From Fodinibius sp964490705 (lineage in GTDB: Bacteria > Bacteroidota > Rhodothermia > Balneolales > Balneolaceae): a stretch of 64,000 nucleotides of DNA. Below, one piece after another: positions 25,997 to 34,981 of the stretch (positions are counted from its first letter, which is position 1; each line of letters begins with the position of its first letter). The notes below the pieces were generated by a model that saw nothing but the letters and a program-made list of their open reading frames with translations, did no database searches and was not told where the DNA came from. The stretch lies in the NCBI GenBank assembly GCA_964490705.1, contig CAZBCG010000003.1, positions 1 to 64,000 of the forward strand, in the 5' to 3' direction. The translations under genes and the position numbers were made by a program.

Positions 25997-26033
25997 AAAC
26001 CCAAAAAAGAAAATTATCTGCTTTTTTGGGTTT
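25997..26033 (-). terminator. Perfect A/T-arm inverted repeat, likely terminator of pcm
   Basis: AAACCCAAAAAAG and CTTTTTTGGGTTT form a 13-bp perfect stem with an 11-base loop. The stem contains its own T-run in both directions. It separates the pcm gene from the next leftward gene. Confidence 0.55.
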
Positions 26034-26061
26034 AGCAGTTTAAAGAAACAGCTATTGTATC

Positions 26062-26146
26062 ATCCTGAACCACTGTGCTGAGTCCAGCTTACCTAAGGTG
26101 AGTTGCTTCGGCGAAGTCGGCCTTCTCTAAGTATCTCCTTCAGGAT
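26062..26146. repeat. Intergenic palindromic element (ATCCTGAA/TTCAGGAT)
   Basis: ATCCTGAA at 26062 pairs with TTCAGGAT at 26139, with an inner CTTCGGCGAAG hairpin near 26106. It lies just downstream of pcm. The end sequence is of a type common in Bacteroidota gaps, by recollection. No second copy was seen here. Confidence 0.5.
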
Positions 26147-26163
26147 TTTTAGAATTTTGCCTG

Positions 26164-26967
26164 CTAATGATTCTGCGCTTCGCCGGTCATCGGTACAAAG
26201 CGGACACGCAGCTCTGGTTCCCGATGAATAGTTCCATCTTGAGATTTGGTCACTCTGGTGAGCATTTGTGTTTGTCCGGATTTACCCACTGGAGCTACCA
26301 ACACACCGCCCTTTGCCAGCTGCTTGATAAGCGGCTCTGGAATTTCATCAGGCGCAGCCGTTAAGATAATTGCATCAAACGGCGCGTGTTCAGGCCATCC
26401 CTGGTATCCATCACCAATTTTGGTGTTGACGGTATGGTAGCCCAGTTTGTCAAATCGAGCCATGGCTTGCCGGCCAAGCGGTTCCACAATTTCAATGGTA
26501 AAGACGTGCGGAGTAATCTCTGATAATACCGCAGCCTGATAACCGCTGCCCGTGCCGATCTCCAGTACTTTTTCTCCGGCTGTTAGATCCAGCATCTGGG
26601 TCATATATCCCACAATAAACGGTTGAGAAATCGTCTGATCATGTCCGATCGGCAACGGACGATTTTGATACGCATACTGTTGATATTGTCCGGGTACAAA
26701 CAGATGCCGGGGAACGTGACGCATCGCCTTTAATACTTGCGGATCGGAAACGCCCTCTTTTTCAATACCCGTTTTTACCATCTGGTGCCGATCTTTTTTA
26801 CGTTCCGAAAAGCGCGGCCGGTTCCATTCTGCCGAATCAACCGTTACGGTATCTACGGATGTCGGTTGGGATAGACGATCGACCGGGAGGGGTTCTATCC
26901 CGGTAAAGCAAAGCCATACGATACCCGTGGCAATAAGTACGATAAGGCTGCTGTTTAGTATTTTCAT
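26164..26967 (-). CDS. pcm: Protein-L-isoaspartate O-methyltransferase with N-terminal membrane anchor
   Basis: The 267-residue protein has the PCMT signature: a pre-motif SDPQVLKAMRHVPRHLFVPGQYQQYAY, the substrate loop GHDQTISQPFIVGYMTQML, motif I VLEIGTGSGYQAAVLSE, and a late motif LIKQLAKGGVLVAPVG. It uses SAM to repair isoaspartyl residues. Unlike the usual ~210-residue cytosolic enzyme it begins with a hydrophobic segment (SSLIVLIATGIVWLCFTG), so it is probably exported or membrane-tethered. It is a single gene with its own repeat and terminator region. Confidence 0.9.
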   Translation of the reverse strand: MKILNSSLIVLIATGIVWLCFTGIEPLPVDRLSQPTSVDTVTVDSAEWNRPRFSERKKDRHQMVKTGIEKEGVSDPQVLKAMRHVPRHLFVPGQYQQYAYQNRPLPIGHDQTISQPFIVGYMTQMLDLTAGEKVLEIGTGSGYQAAVLSEITPHVFTIEIVEPLGRQAMARFDKLGYHTVNTKIGDGYQGWPEHAPFDAIILTAAPDEIPEPLIKQLAKGGVLVAPVGKSGQTQMLTRVTKSQDGTIHREPELRVRFVPMTGEAQNH

Positions 26968-27099
26968 AATCCTGTATTTTGCTACACTATATTAAACAAA
27001 GCAGTTGGCGATTTCAGTTCATCCTGTTTTTACTTGCCTTTCCGCTGTCCATAAACTAAAATTGCACACAGGTAATCGGCAAATTAATCATATTATTAT

Positions 27100-28752
27100 A
27101 TGGATTTTCAAGAGCTCCAGCACAAAATCGATCACGCACGCAGTTTAACTGATGCTCTGCCGCCGCTTCCATATGAAGATTTTCGCGAACTGCTGAGCGA
27201 GCGTTCTGATGATGATCGAAACTATCTCACCTATATTGATGAAGAGGACAATCGCACGGAGATAAGCTATGCTGATTTTTATCAGCATGTACTAAATTGT
27301 GCTCGTTTTATGCAGTCGCATGGACTAAGCCGGGGCGATCGCGTTGCCACCATCGCCCACAATCACTGGCATACCACCGTTCAATATTTTGCCGCCTGGC
27401 TATTGGGGTTGGTCGTGGTGCCCGTAAATCTGGGGGAAGACGATGAGCGCATTGCCTATATTCTGGAGAATGGGAATGTTGAGCTGGCGTTTGTGAGAAC
27501 GGAATATCGCGAGCGGTTCCGAAAAATTTTAGAGTCTTACAAATATCTCAAAAGTGTAGAATGGATTGTCTGCGAAGGGGAAATTGAAAACTTTACACGA
27601 GAAGAAGGGCCGCTCGAAATTCCTGAGAAGTCACTGGGTGAATCCGAAGCCTTGATTGTATTCACATCGGGCACCACCGGCGCGCCCAAAGGGGTATTGC
27701 TGAATCAGCGTAATTTGTTGGAAGATGCCCGCAGCATTGCCAACTGGCACAATATCGATGAGGATACGCGCATGATGTGTGTGCTGCCAATCCACCATGT
27801 CAATGGGACGGTTGTCACATTGATAACGCCATTTTATGCAGGGGGATCGACCGTGTTGAATCAGCGATTTCGGACCAGTCGATATTTCGATATTATTGCC
27901 GAGGAGGAGGTGCATATCGTAAGTATGGTGCCTACGCTGCTGCAGTATCTCAATAATTATTATGAGGATGAACAGCGACCCGATACCCCTACACTGCGAC
28001 ATGTCATTTGTGGTGCCGGTCCGTTGACTATAAAAGTGGCCGAAACCTTTGAAGAGCGGCTGGGCGTGCCCATTATTCACGGCTACGGACTTTCGGAGAC
28101 GACTTGTTATTCCTGTTTTGTGCCGCTGGATATTGATCGACAAGAACACAAAAAGTGGCTCAGTAAATATGGCTATCCCAGTATTGGCGTGCCTATTCCG
28201 GCTAATGAAATGGCGATTCACGATGAAGACGGCAATACGCTGGATGAAAATGAGAGGGGAGAGATTGTGATCCGCGGCGTAAATGTAATGACGGAGTACT
28301 ACAACAATAAAGAAGCCAACGAAGAGACGTTCAAAAACGGCTGGTTCCGCAGTGGCGATGAAGGATTTTATATCAATGACGAGCAGGGACGCCCGTATTT
28401 CTTTATCACCGGTCGGCTTAAAGAGCTGATTATTCGCGGGGGCGTAAATTTGGCTCCGCTGGAGATCGACGAAGTAATCAACAAAGCGCCGGGTGTAAAA
28501 GCGGGTATCGCCGTGGGATTTGAAAACGATTGGTATGGTGAAGAAGTGGGAGCGTATGTGCAGCTCAAAGAGGGGGCCGAAGAAGATGAGGAAGCAATTC
28601 TGGATTTTTGCAGAGAAAGGCTCCCCTTCAGTAAATCACCAAAAGTGGTGGTCTTTGGAGATCAAATCCCGGTGACCTCAACGGGCAAATATCAGCGCCG
28701 AAAAGTGACACACCTGTTCGAAGAATGGAAAGACGTGCAGTTTAGAAAGTGA
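27100..28752 (+). CDS. AMP-forming acyl-CoA synthetase (class I adenylate-forming)
   Basis: The 550 residues contain the P-loop motif FTSGTTGAPKGV, the A5 motif HGYGLSETTC, the A7 motif WFRSGDEGF, the hinge ITGRLKELIIRGGVNLAPLEID and the catalytic C-terminal Lys in STGKYQRRKV. It is expected to activate a carboxylic acid to its CoA thioester through an acyl-adenylate. The acid cannot be named; the nearby beta-oxidation genes suggest a fatty acid. It differs from the FadD-type ligase at 30271. An inverted repeat follows its stop. Confidence 0.88.
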   Translation: MDFQELQHKIDHARSLTDALPPLPYEDFRELLSERSDDDRNYLTYIDEEDNRTEISYADFYQHVLNCARFMQSHGLSRGDRVATIAHNHWHTTVQYFAAWLLGLVVVPVNLGEDDERIAYILENGNVELAFVRTEYRERFRKILESYKYLKSVEWIVCEGEIENFTREEGPLEIPEKSLGESEALIVFTSGTTGAPKGVLLNQRNLLEDARSIANWHNIDEDTRMMCVLPIHHVNGTVVTLITPFYAGGSTVLNQRFRTSRYFDIIAEEEVHIVSMVPTLLQYLNNYYEDEQRPDTPTLRHVICGAGPLTIKVAETFEERLGVPIIHGYGLSETTCYSCFVPLDIDRQEHKKWLSKYGYPSIGVPIPANEMAIHDEDGNTLDENERGEIVIRGVNVMTEYYNNKEANEETFKNGWFRSGDEGFYINDEQGRPYFFITGRLKELIIRGGVNLAPLEIDEVINKAPGVKAGIAVGFENDWYGEEVGAYVQLKEGAEEDEEAILDFCRERLPFSKSPKVVVFGDQIPVTSTGKYQRRKVTHLFEEWKDVQFRK

Positions 28753-28758
28753 TAAGTT

Positions 28759-28806
28759 AAAAGTTTTAAGTATGAAGTGATCTTAACACTTAAAACTTTT
28801 GTCTTT
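28759..28806 (+). terminator. Inverted repeat with T-run after acyl-CoA synthetase
   Basis: AAAAGTTTTAAGT (28759-28771) and ACTTAAAACTTTT (28788-28800) form a 13-bp perfect stem. GTCTTTTT follows. It resembles the AT-rich intergenic repeats of this genome and can also terminate transcription. Confidence 0.6.
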
Positions 28807-28900
28807 TTACTGGGGTTCACAATAAGACTTGACCCTGGGAACGTTATTAAGTAAGGTTTAAAAGACGGCATCAATTGTAATAAACGTACCAGAGGTTCCC

Positions 28901-29620
28901 ATGAGCACACATCCTCTAAATATCGAACTGTTTACGCATATCAAATCCGACTTTGAGATATCCCAGTATAAGATTTTAGCAGGGCTGAAAGAGGTATCCC
29001 GGGACTTCAAGCAGAATAAAATTTATCCTCATTTAAGTCATTTGGTGGAGCTCTATACCACGCTGGATGATATTTTGAGTCGCCTTCGGGATCTGCGAAA
29101 CAAGTTTCCCAAGCGGATTAAAAAGATTGATTTCGTAAATCAGGAGATTGAGCATGAAGTAGTGTTTGTGGCGGGCTCCGACTTGGCCAAGATTGAAGAG
29201 CTGATCGAGTGGGGCTTGCCGTATATCAAGGCAAAAATAGAAGAGGGAAAGACTATTTATGAGTTTGTGGATGATGAACTCAAGCTCGAAGAGGTGGGCA
29301 TTATCCCGAATTATACCGATGAGGGATACTTTTTTGTACCTGATAATGAAGAGTCAAAGCTGTTGCTTTTTCAGTATGAAGTGACGGTTTTTGAAAGCGC
29401 CGATGATGACTACCGGGCTCTCAAAACGGGCTTTCTGAAAGCACTGGAGCAGGGCGGAGCACAACTGTCTCCCAATTCAATCAAGCTGGATCTGATCAAC
29501 GAAAACAGGGAGCTGCCCAATCCGGCGACCTATGCCTTTGATACTGATTTAAGCTTTCCCTTTACCGAGACAATCTTCCCGATTACAAAGCGTAAACTGT
29601 TGCGGCAGTTGTATAATTAG
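28901..29620 (+). CDS. Conserved-looking protein of unknown function
   Basis: The 239-residue soluble protein has no signal or membrane segment. The N-terminal half is helical (IKSDFEISQYKILAGLKEVSRDF, YPHLSHLVELYTTLDDILSRLRDLR). The C-terminal half is mixed (EVGIIPNYTDEGYFFVPDNEE, LLLFQYEVTVFESADDDYRALKT). I do not recognise a family. Codon use looks like the neighbours'. It lies between two acyl-CoA metabolism genes but no functional link is evident. Confidence 0.72.
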   Translation: MSTHPLNIELFTHIKSDFEISQYKILAGLKEVSRDFKQNKIYPHLSHLVELYTTLDDILSRLRDLRNKFPKRIKKIDFVNQEIEHEVVFVAGSDLAKIEELIEWGLPYIKAKIEEGKTIYEFVDDELKLEEVGIIPNYTDEGYFFVPDNEESKLLLFQYEVTVFESADDDYRALKTGFLKALEQGGAQLSPNSIKLDLINENRELPNPATYAFDTDLSFPFTETIFPITKRKLLRQLYN

Positions 29621-29653
29621 TATTGAGGGTTGAGTCTTGAGTGATGTGTATTG

Positions 29654-29705
29654 AGTAGAAGGTCAAAAGTAGAAAGCGGGTAACTTTCGACTTTATACTT
29701 TTTAC
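29654..29705. repeat. Intergenic GTAGAAAGT-type element (family R2, compact copy)
   Basis: Arm 1 (29654-29676) begins AGTAGAAGGTC and ends AAAGTAGAAAG. Arm 2 (29682-29705) reads ACTTTCGACTTTATACTTT and ends TTTTTACT. Together they make an imperfect hairpin between convergent genes. Arm 1 recurs at 34505 with one mismatch, and a variant of arm 2 at 34959. Confidence 0.65.
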
Positions 29706-30130
29706 TGATCAACTATAGCCAGCGTACACCGCGATACACAAACCAGCTTTTCATCGGAGTTATAAATTTTTGTCTCCCACACCTGCGTCTGCCGACCGAT
29801 ATGAATTGGTGTTGCAATACCCTTGACTGAACCTCCTGTTTTTACGGCGCGCATATGATTAGCATTAATCTCGACACCCACGGCTGTTTTGTCTTCTTCT
29901 TCGATATTCAGCCATCCACCGACCGAAGCCAGCGTTTCGGCCAACACCACCGAAGCCCCGCCATGAAGAAATCCAAAAGGTTGAACCGTATTTTCATCTA
30001 CCGGCATTGTTGCAATGATTTCGTCTTCTTTAAAAGAGGTGAATTCAATATTGAGGGCGTGTCCCATATGTTTAATGGGGATATTTAAAAATTGCTCAAC
30101 ACGATCTTTTAATTTTGGTTGGATATACAT
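29702..30130 (-). CDS. Hotdog-fold acyl-CoA thioesterase (PaaI/MenI-like)
   Basis: The 142 residues form a hotdog domain with FGFLHGGASVVLAETLAS, where Glu replaces the Asp seen in PaaI. This pattern is typical of MenI/EntH-type aryl- or acyl-CoA thioesterases. The second block HMRAVKTGGSVKGIATPIHIGRQTQVWE is the usual substrate-side strand region. It may hydrolyse 1,4-dihydroxy-2-naphthoyl-CoA or medium-chain acyl-CoA; neighbours favour the latter, and sequence alone cannot decide. It diverges from the fadD-like gene. Confidence 0.82.
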   Translation of the reverse strand: MYIQPKLKDRVEQFLNIPIKHMGHALNIEFTSFKEDEIIATMPVDENTVQPFGFLHGGASVVLAETLASVGGWLNIEEEDKTAVGVEINANHMRAVKTGGSVKGIATPIHIGRQTQVWETKIYNSDEKLVCVSRCTLAIVDQ

Positions 30131-30216
30131 AAAGTATTCTGTTACAATTCATTAGTGCATTCTAAAATAACCAATACAGTCAAAGAAGAAATAAAAATAG
30201 ACTTTTAAATCATTGA

Positions 30217-30226
30217 TAAACGTTTA
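30217..30226. promoter_or_regulatory. TAAACGTTTA palindrome before fadD-like gene
   Basis: A perfect 10-bp palindrome lies in the 140-base divergent gap, 45 bases before the fadD-like ATG. TetR- or FadR-type repressors of fatty-acid genes bind sites of this kind. No such regulator is linked, so the role is speculative. Confidence 0.3.
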
Positions 30227-30270
30227 AATTTAGGATAGCACTCCATCATCATATTAATACGGAAATCACT

Positions 30271-32073
30271 ATGGGTAACGAACCATCCACTATCATTGCA
30301 GAGGTTGAGCAAGGGATCGCTCGTCATGACAAAGAGGTGTTCATTTCAACCAAGCGAAATGGCAATTGGATAGATACCGGCAAACAAGAGTTTCAGCGGA
30401 AGGTTCGGAACCTGGCACTGGGACTGTATGAGTTGGGCCTCCGCCCGGGGGATAAGGTGAGCCTGCATTCCGAAAACAGTGCCGAGTGGGTGATTTGTGA
30501 TCAGGCGATACTTTCAATTGGTGCGGTAAATGTGCCCATCTATGACACCCAGCCCGGCGAACAGATTAAGTATATTCTCGAAAACTCCGAGACCAAAGTG
30601 CACATTGTGTCAACTGATGAGCTCTTTGCGGATACCAAATCTATTATGAAGAGTATCACCAATGTAGAAGCGGTGATCTCTATTTTTGGATCGAAGCACG
30701 ACAAGCTTAAAGAATTTGATGCCATTTTGGAGATGGGAGCCAAAAAGCACGAAGAAGATCCTGAGCTTTTCGATGAGTTGAGGTCGAAAGTTAAGCCTGA
30801 TGACTTGGCCACACTTATTTACACCTCGGGCACCACCGGCGATCCCAAGGGCGTAATGCTTACACATGACAATATTGCGGCTAATATTCGGGCATCGTTA
30901 GAGCGTGTCCCTTTCGATTCGACCGTCCGCGAGGACGAGCAGATGTTGTCGTATCTGCCGCTGTCGCATGTGTTTGAACGAATGATGACCTACCTGTACT
31001 TGCGGCTGGGATATCCCATCTATTATATCGAATATGTAGATGAAATTCGTGAGGATTTTGAACATGTGAAGCCCTATTATTTCGCGACAGTGCCGCGCCT
31101 GCTGGAAAAAATCCATACCGGGATTAAGGTAAAAGGACAGGAGATGAGCGGACTCAAAAAGCGCTTGTATTATTGGGCCATAAATAGAGCTGAAGAATAT
31201 GATCCCGAACATCCGCCTACCGGACTTGAAGCCATCAAGCACAGCATTGCTGATAAGTTGATCTATTCAAAAATCCGAAAGCTTTTCGGCGATAAATTGG
31301 TGGGGATGGTTAGCGGCGGAGCTGCACTTTCGCCCACACTGTTCCGATTTATGAATGCGCTGGGTTTGTTGTGTTGCCAAGGGTATGGATTGACGGAGAC
31401 ATCACCGGTGCTTTCGGTGCAGGATAAAGATCACTTGCGCGTAGGTAGTTCGGGACGTCCACTTTCGAATGTGGATATAAAAATTGCCGAAGACGGCGAA
31501 ATTCTTGCCAAGGGTCCCAATATTATGCAGGGCTACTACAATAATCAGGAAAAAACCGACGAGGTATTTACCGAGGATGGCTGGTTTAGAACAGGTGATG
31601 TCGGCAAGCTGGAAGACGATTACCTGTTTATTACCGATCGTAAAAAATCAGTATTTAAGCTTTCGACGGGTAAATATATTGCCCCGCAAATTATCGAAAA
31701 TCGGCTTGTTGAAAGCGGCTACATCGATCAGGCCGTAGTGATAGGATACAAGCGAAAATTTTGTTCAGCGTTGATTGTGCCCAGTTATGACAACGTAAAA
31801 CGCCGTCTGAAAAGCCAGGGGAAATCGCTGTCGGATGATCTGAGCAAGGATCCGGAAGTTCGCAAGCTTATCCAGAAAGAAGTAGATGAGGTAAATCGCG
31901 AACTTTCGCCCTGGGAGACGGTTAAAAAGTTTGTGCTTCTGGAGGAGCCGTTCAGCATAGAATCCGGTGAGCTCACACCGACCCAAAAAGTTAAGCGTCC
32001 GGCCGTGAAAGAGCATTACGCTGATGAAATTGAATCGATGTATGCGGAAGCGGAAGAAGAGACTGAAGCGTAA
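30271..32073 (+). CDS. Long-chain fatty acid-CoA ligase (FadD15/ACSL-like)
   Basis: The 600-residue adenylate-forming enzyme has IYTSGTTGDPKGVMLTH, the ACSL-type block LPLSHVFERM, CCQGYGLTETSPVLS, and the hinge FITDRKKSVFKLSTGKYIAPQ. The C-terminus carries LTPTQKVKR with the catalytic Lys. It activates long-chain fatty acids to acyl-CoA at the inner face of the membrane. It is first in the rightward block leading to fadN and fadA (53 bases to fadN), so it supplies substrate to beta-oxidation. Confidence 0.92.
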   Translation: MGNEPSTIIAEVEQGIARHDKEVFISTKRNGNWIDTGKQEFQRKVRNLALGLYELGLRPGDKVSLHSENSAEWVICDQAILSIGAVNVPIYDTQPGEQIKYILENSETKVHIVSTDELFADTKSIMKSITNVEAVISIFGSKHDKLKEFDAILEMGAKKHEEDPELFDELRSKVKPDDLATLIYTSGTTGDPKGVMLTHDNIAANIRASLERVPFDSTVREDEQMLSYLPLSHVFERMMTYLYLRLGYPIYYIEYVDEIREDFEHVKPYYFATVPRLLEKIHTGIKVKGQEMSGLKKRLYYWAINRAEEYDPEHPPTGLEAIKHSIADKLIYSKIRKLFGDKLVGMVSGGAALSPTLFRFMNALGLLCCQGYGLTETSPVLSVQDKDHLRVGSSGRPLSNVDIKIAEDGEILAKGPNIMQGYYNNQEKTDEVFTEDGWFRTGDVGKLEDDYLFITDRKKSVFKLSTGKYIAPQIIENRLVESGYIDQAVVIGYKRKFCSALIVPSYDNVKRRLKSQGKSLSDDLSKDPEVRKLIQKEVDEVNRELSPWETVKKFVLLEEPFSIESGELTPTQKVKRPAVKEHYADEIESMYAEAEEETEA

Positions 32074-32126
32074 AAAATTTCTTATTTGGTTAACACCATT
32101 AACCTGAATTTTAAAACGAATATTTC

Positions 32127-34499
32127 ATGTCCACATCACCGTACGACATTCAGAAAGTTGCAGTCCTTGGATCGGGAACAATGGGAAGTCAAATTGCGGC
32201 GCACTGCGTGAATGCCGGCCTGCAGGTTTGGCTTTTGGATCTTAAAGATGAAGACAGCGACAATCCCAACCAGCAGGTGATCGACAACGTCAAAAAGCTG
32301 GCGGAGATGAATCCCGCACCGTTGGGCAAACCCGAGTATGCCGATCGCATTAAGGTGGGTAATTTCAGTGATGATCTTGATATCCTGAAAGAAGCGGATT
32401 GGATTTGCGAGGCTATTATCGAAAAGATGGATATCAAAAAGAGTATGATGAGCGATATCCAGGAAGTGCGTACCCCGGATACGATTGTGAGCTCTAATAC
32501 ATCGGGGTTGCCAATCAATAAGATTAGCGAAGATTGCTCGGATGAATTCAAACAGCATTTTTTGGGTACGCACTTTTTTAATCCACCGCGCTATATGAAA
32601 CTGCTGGAAGTGATTCCCACCGATTCCACGGCTGAAAAGGTGACCCAATTTATGTCCCGTTTTTGCGAAAAAGAACTGGGCAAAGGAGTGGTGCTTTGTA
32701 AGGATACGCCCAACTTTATTGCCAATCGCATTGGTATTTTCTCCATGGCCAATATGATGCCGTACTTTTTTAACGGGGATTTTCGAGCAGAGGAGATTGA
32801 TTTTCTTACAGGCACGCTCACGGGCTATTCTAAGGCAGCAACTTTTCGCACGGCCGATATGGCGGGGCTTGATGTCACACATCACGTAGCCAATAATTTG
32901 TATCCCTCTATTTCTGATGATGAACGCCGAGAGGTTTTTCAACTCCCGGAGCAATTCGGTGCGATGATTGAAGAGGGCAAGCATGGAAATAAAACGGGCG
33001 AAGGATTTTATAAAAAAGTCCGCACCGATTCTGGCAAAGAATACAAGGTAATCAATCCTGAGACCCTGGAGTATGAATCCCAAATCGACCCGGAGTTTGA
33101 AAGTGCTACGGAAGCAAAAAAGAAGTTTGATACTTCCGAAGAGCGTCTCCGATTTTTAGTGAATCAGGATAATGAAGTTGGGCAGTTTTTGTGGGATATT
33201 CATTGTGATCTGCTACTCTATGCCGCCAATCGCATCCCCGAAATTACCGAGTCTGTTGAGTCCATTGATCGCGCGATGAAATGGGGCTTCAACTGGGAAT
33301 TGGGTCCGTTTGAACGGTGGGATGCCATCGGGATAAAAGAATCTGTGCAGCGCATGCAGGATGAAGGACTAAAGGTTCCGGAATCGGTTTTAGAGATGCT
33401 CGAAAGCGGTCGGGAGCAGTTTTATGACAAGCAGGAAGGGACCGTTTATAATTTAGCGAATGGAGAGGTAGAGCCGTTAAGTCCGCCGGCTGATGGAGCG
33501 ATACAAGTTTCTATGCTCAGAGCTAACGGCGCGGAAGTGATGGGCAATGATAGTGCCGCCTTGTATGGTATGGGCGACGGCATTGCGCTTTTTGAGTTCC
33601 GGACCCGCAAGCAGACTCTGGGGTTCGATCTTATAGAATCGCTGGACAAAGCATGTGATATTGTCAAAGATCGGTTTGATGCGTTGGTTATCAGTCACGA
33701 CGGTGATAACTTTACCTATGGCGCAAACCTGATGGAAGCGATGCAGGCTTGGCAGCAGGGTAATAAAGAACGCGTATTTGAAGGGGCACAAAATTTCCAG
33801 GATGTGGTGGTGGGATTGCGATATCAGCCGTTTCCGGTGGTTGTTGCTCCATTCGGACGTGCCCTTGGCGGCGGTGTAGAATTTATTCTTCATGCCGATA
33901 AAGTGGTAGCTCATCATGAGCTGTATGCCGGACTCGTGGAGGTCGGCGTTGGCATCTTGCCGGCCGGCGGTGGCACCAAAGAGATGCTGTATCGCGTGAT
34001 GCAGCAGGTGATGGAGGATGAGCAAGTAGATCCCATGCCGAATATCAAAGAAGCGTTTAAAACAATAGGAATGGCCAAAGTTTCGGATGGGGCCCCCAAG
34101 GCCAAGCAGTTGGGATATCTGCGGGAGTCTGATGTTGTTATAATGAATCGCGACTTGCTAATTGCCAATGCCAAAGCCGAAGCTCGTCGGATGGCCGATG
34201 CCGGTTACCATCCACCGGAAAAACCGCAGATTAAGGTGCTTGGAAAACGCGCATTTAGCTCATTGAAGCTTATGTTGTACATCATGCATGAGGCCAACTT
34301 TATTACTGATTATGACAAGGTCGTGGCTGAGAAAGTGGCCTATATCATGAGTGGCGGTGATCTCAGTGAACCGCAGGAAGTACCTGAAGATTATCTGCTG
34401 AAACTGGAAGTTGAAGCTCTGTTTGAGCTTTTTGAGGATGAGCGAACCCAAGCCCGTATGGAGCACATGCTGAAGAAGGGAAAACCGTTGAGAAATTAG
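32127..34499 (+). CDS. fadN: FadN-type 3-hydroxyacyl-CoA dehydrogenase / enoyl-CoA hydratase
   Basis: This 790-residue two-domain enzyme has an N-terminal NAD-binding dehydrogenase (VAVLGSGTMGSQIAAHCVNAG, then DTPNFIANRIG) and a C-terminal crotonase domain from about 490 (GALGGGVEFILHADKVVAHHELYAGLVEVGVGILPAGGG). This order, dehydrogenase first, is that of Bacillus FadN; E. coli FadB has the reverse. It performs the hydration and second oxidation of beta-oxidation. The crotonase Glu of VEVGVGILP is present. fadA follows after a 482-base gap occupied by the four-helix-bundle gene. Confidence 0.92.
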   Translation: MSTSPYDIQKVAVLGSGTMGSQIAAHCVNAGLQVWLLDLKDEDSDNPNQQVIDNVKKLAEMNPAPLGKPEYADRIKVGNFSDDLDILKEADWICEAIIEKMDIKKSMMSDIQEVRTPDTIVSSNTSGLPINKISEDCSDEFKQHFLGTHFFNPPRYMKLLEVIPTDSTAEKVTQFMSRFCEKELGKGVVLCKDTPNFIANRIGIFSMANMMPYFFNGDFRAEEIDFLTGTLTGYSKAATFRTADMAGLDVTHHVANNLYPSISDDERREVFQLPEQFGAMIEEGKHGNKTGEGFYKKVRTDSGKEYKVINPETLEYESQIDPEFESATEAKKKFDTSEERLRFLVNQDNEVGQFLWDIHCDLLLYAANRIPEITESVESIDRAMKWGFNWELGPFERWDAIGIKESVQRMQDEGLKVPESVLEMLESGREQFYDKQEGTVYNLANGEVEPLSPPADGAIQVSMLRANGAEVMGNDSAALYGMGDGIALFEFRTRKQTLGFDLIESLDKACDIVKDRFDALVISHDGDNFTYGANLMEAMQAWQQGNKERVFEGAQNFQDVVVGLRYQPFPVVVAPFGRALGGGVEFILHADKVVAHHELYAGLVEVGVGILPAGGGTKEMLYRVMQQVMEDEQVDPMPNIKEAFKTIGMAKVSDGAPKAKQLGYLRESDVVIMNRDLLIANAKAEARRMADAGYHPPEKPQIKVLGKRAFSSLKLMLYIMHEANFITDYDKVVAEKVAYIMSGGDLSEPQEVPEDYLLKLEVEALFELFEDERTQARMEHMLKKGKPLRN

Positions 34500-34504
34500 C
34501 AGTT

Positions 34505-34527
34505 AGTAGAAGGTCGAAAGTAGAAAG
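34505..34527. repeat. Family R2 element, arm 1, upstream of four-helix-bundle gene
   Basis: This arm matches arm 1 of the compact copy at 29654-29676 in all but one position. The second arm does not follow directly; a related sequence appears only after the four-helix-bundle gene (34959-34978). Confidence 0.6.
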
Positions 34528-34553
34528 TTGTAAGTTGGTTCAGGTGTAACGGT

Positions 34554-34570
34554 CTTACTTATGAAGTAAG
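34554..34570. promoter_or_regulatory. CTTACTT-ATG-AAGTAAG hairpin before four-helix-bundle gene
   Basis: A perfect 7-bp inverted repeat with a three-base centre lies 25 bases before the ATG at 34595. It could be an operator or an RNA hairpin. No T-run follows. Confidence 0.35.
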
Positions 34571-34594
34571 CATTTCAATAAAAGACTGTTTCCG

Positions 34595-34948
34595 ATGAAT
34601 AATTTTAGAAATTTAGATGTTTGGAATAAAGCGGTTGATTTGGCAACAGCTGTTTATCAGAAAACGGAGAATTTTCCTGAGACAGAAAAATATGGTTTAA
34701 CAAGTCAAATAAGACGAAGTACTGTTTCGATCAGTTCCAATATTGCTGAAGGGACTGGGAGAAAATCATCCAAAGAATTTCAGCAATTCTTACACATTGC
34801 AACAGGTTCTTGTTATGAGTTAGAAACTCAGCTCAAAATTTCACAGAATTTAAACTTTCTGAATGTTGAAGAGTACAAAAATATCGAAGAACAATTGATA
34901 GAAATTCAGAAAATGATTTACTCATTAAGAAATAGTTTACGTGAGTAA
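34595..34948 (+). CDS. Four-helix-bundle protein (23S rRNA intervening-sequence type)
   Basis: The 117 residues match the small four-helix-bundle family first seen inside 23S rRNA intervening sequences: LDVWNKAVDLATAVYQKTENFPETEKYGLTSQIRRSTVSISSNIAEG, then FLHIATGSCYELETQLKIS. The function is unknown; charged surfaces suggest nucleic-acid or protein binding. Here it is free-standing, with no rRNA nearby, and splits fadN from fadA. Its composition is more AT-rich than the neighbours, and family R2 repeat arms lie on both sides. This suggests acquisition as a unit. Confidence 0.9.
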   Translation: MNNFRNLDVWNKAVDLATAVYQKTENFPETEKYGLTSQIRRSTVSISSNIAEGTGRKSSKEFQQFLHIATGSCYELETQLKISQNLNFLNVEEYKNIEEQLIEIQKMIYSLRNSLRE

Positions 34949-34958
34949 CCTACTACTA

Positions 34959-34978
34959 ACTACTTAATACTTTTTACT
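34959..34978. repeat. Family R2 element, possible arm 2, downstream of four-helix-bundle gene
   Basis: ACTACTTAATACTTTTTACT lies just before the fadA ATG (34982). It resembles the end of the compact copy (TTTATACTTTTTACT, to 29705). Confidence 0.45.
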
Positions 34979-34981
34979 ATC

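Noticed and set aside
32136..33083. 315-codon leftward open frame
   Set aside because: Antisense to the dehydrogenase half of fadN; composition rich in His/Ile/Arg as expected of a shadow frame.
34595..34948. 23S rRNA intervening sequence
   Set aside because: Although the protein is of the IVS type, no rRNA sequence flanks it; both neighbours are beta-oxidation genes.
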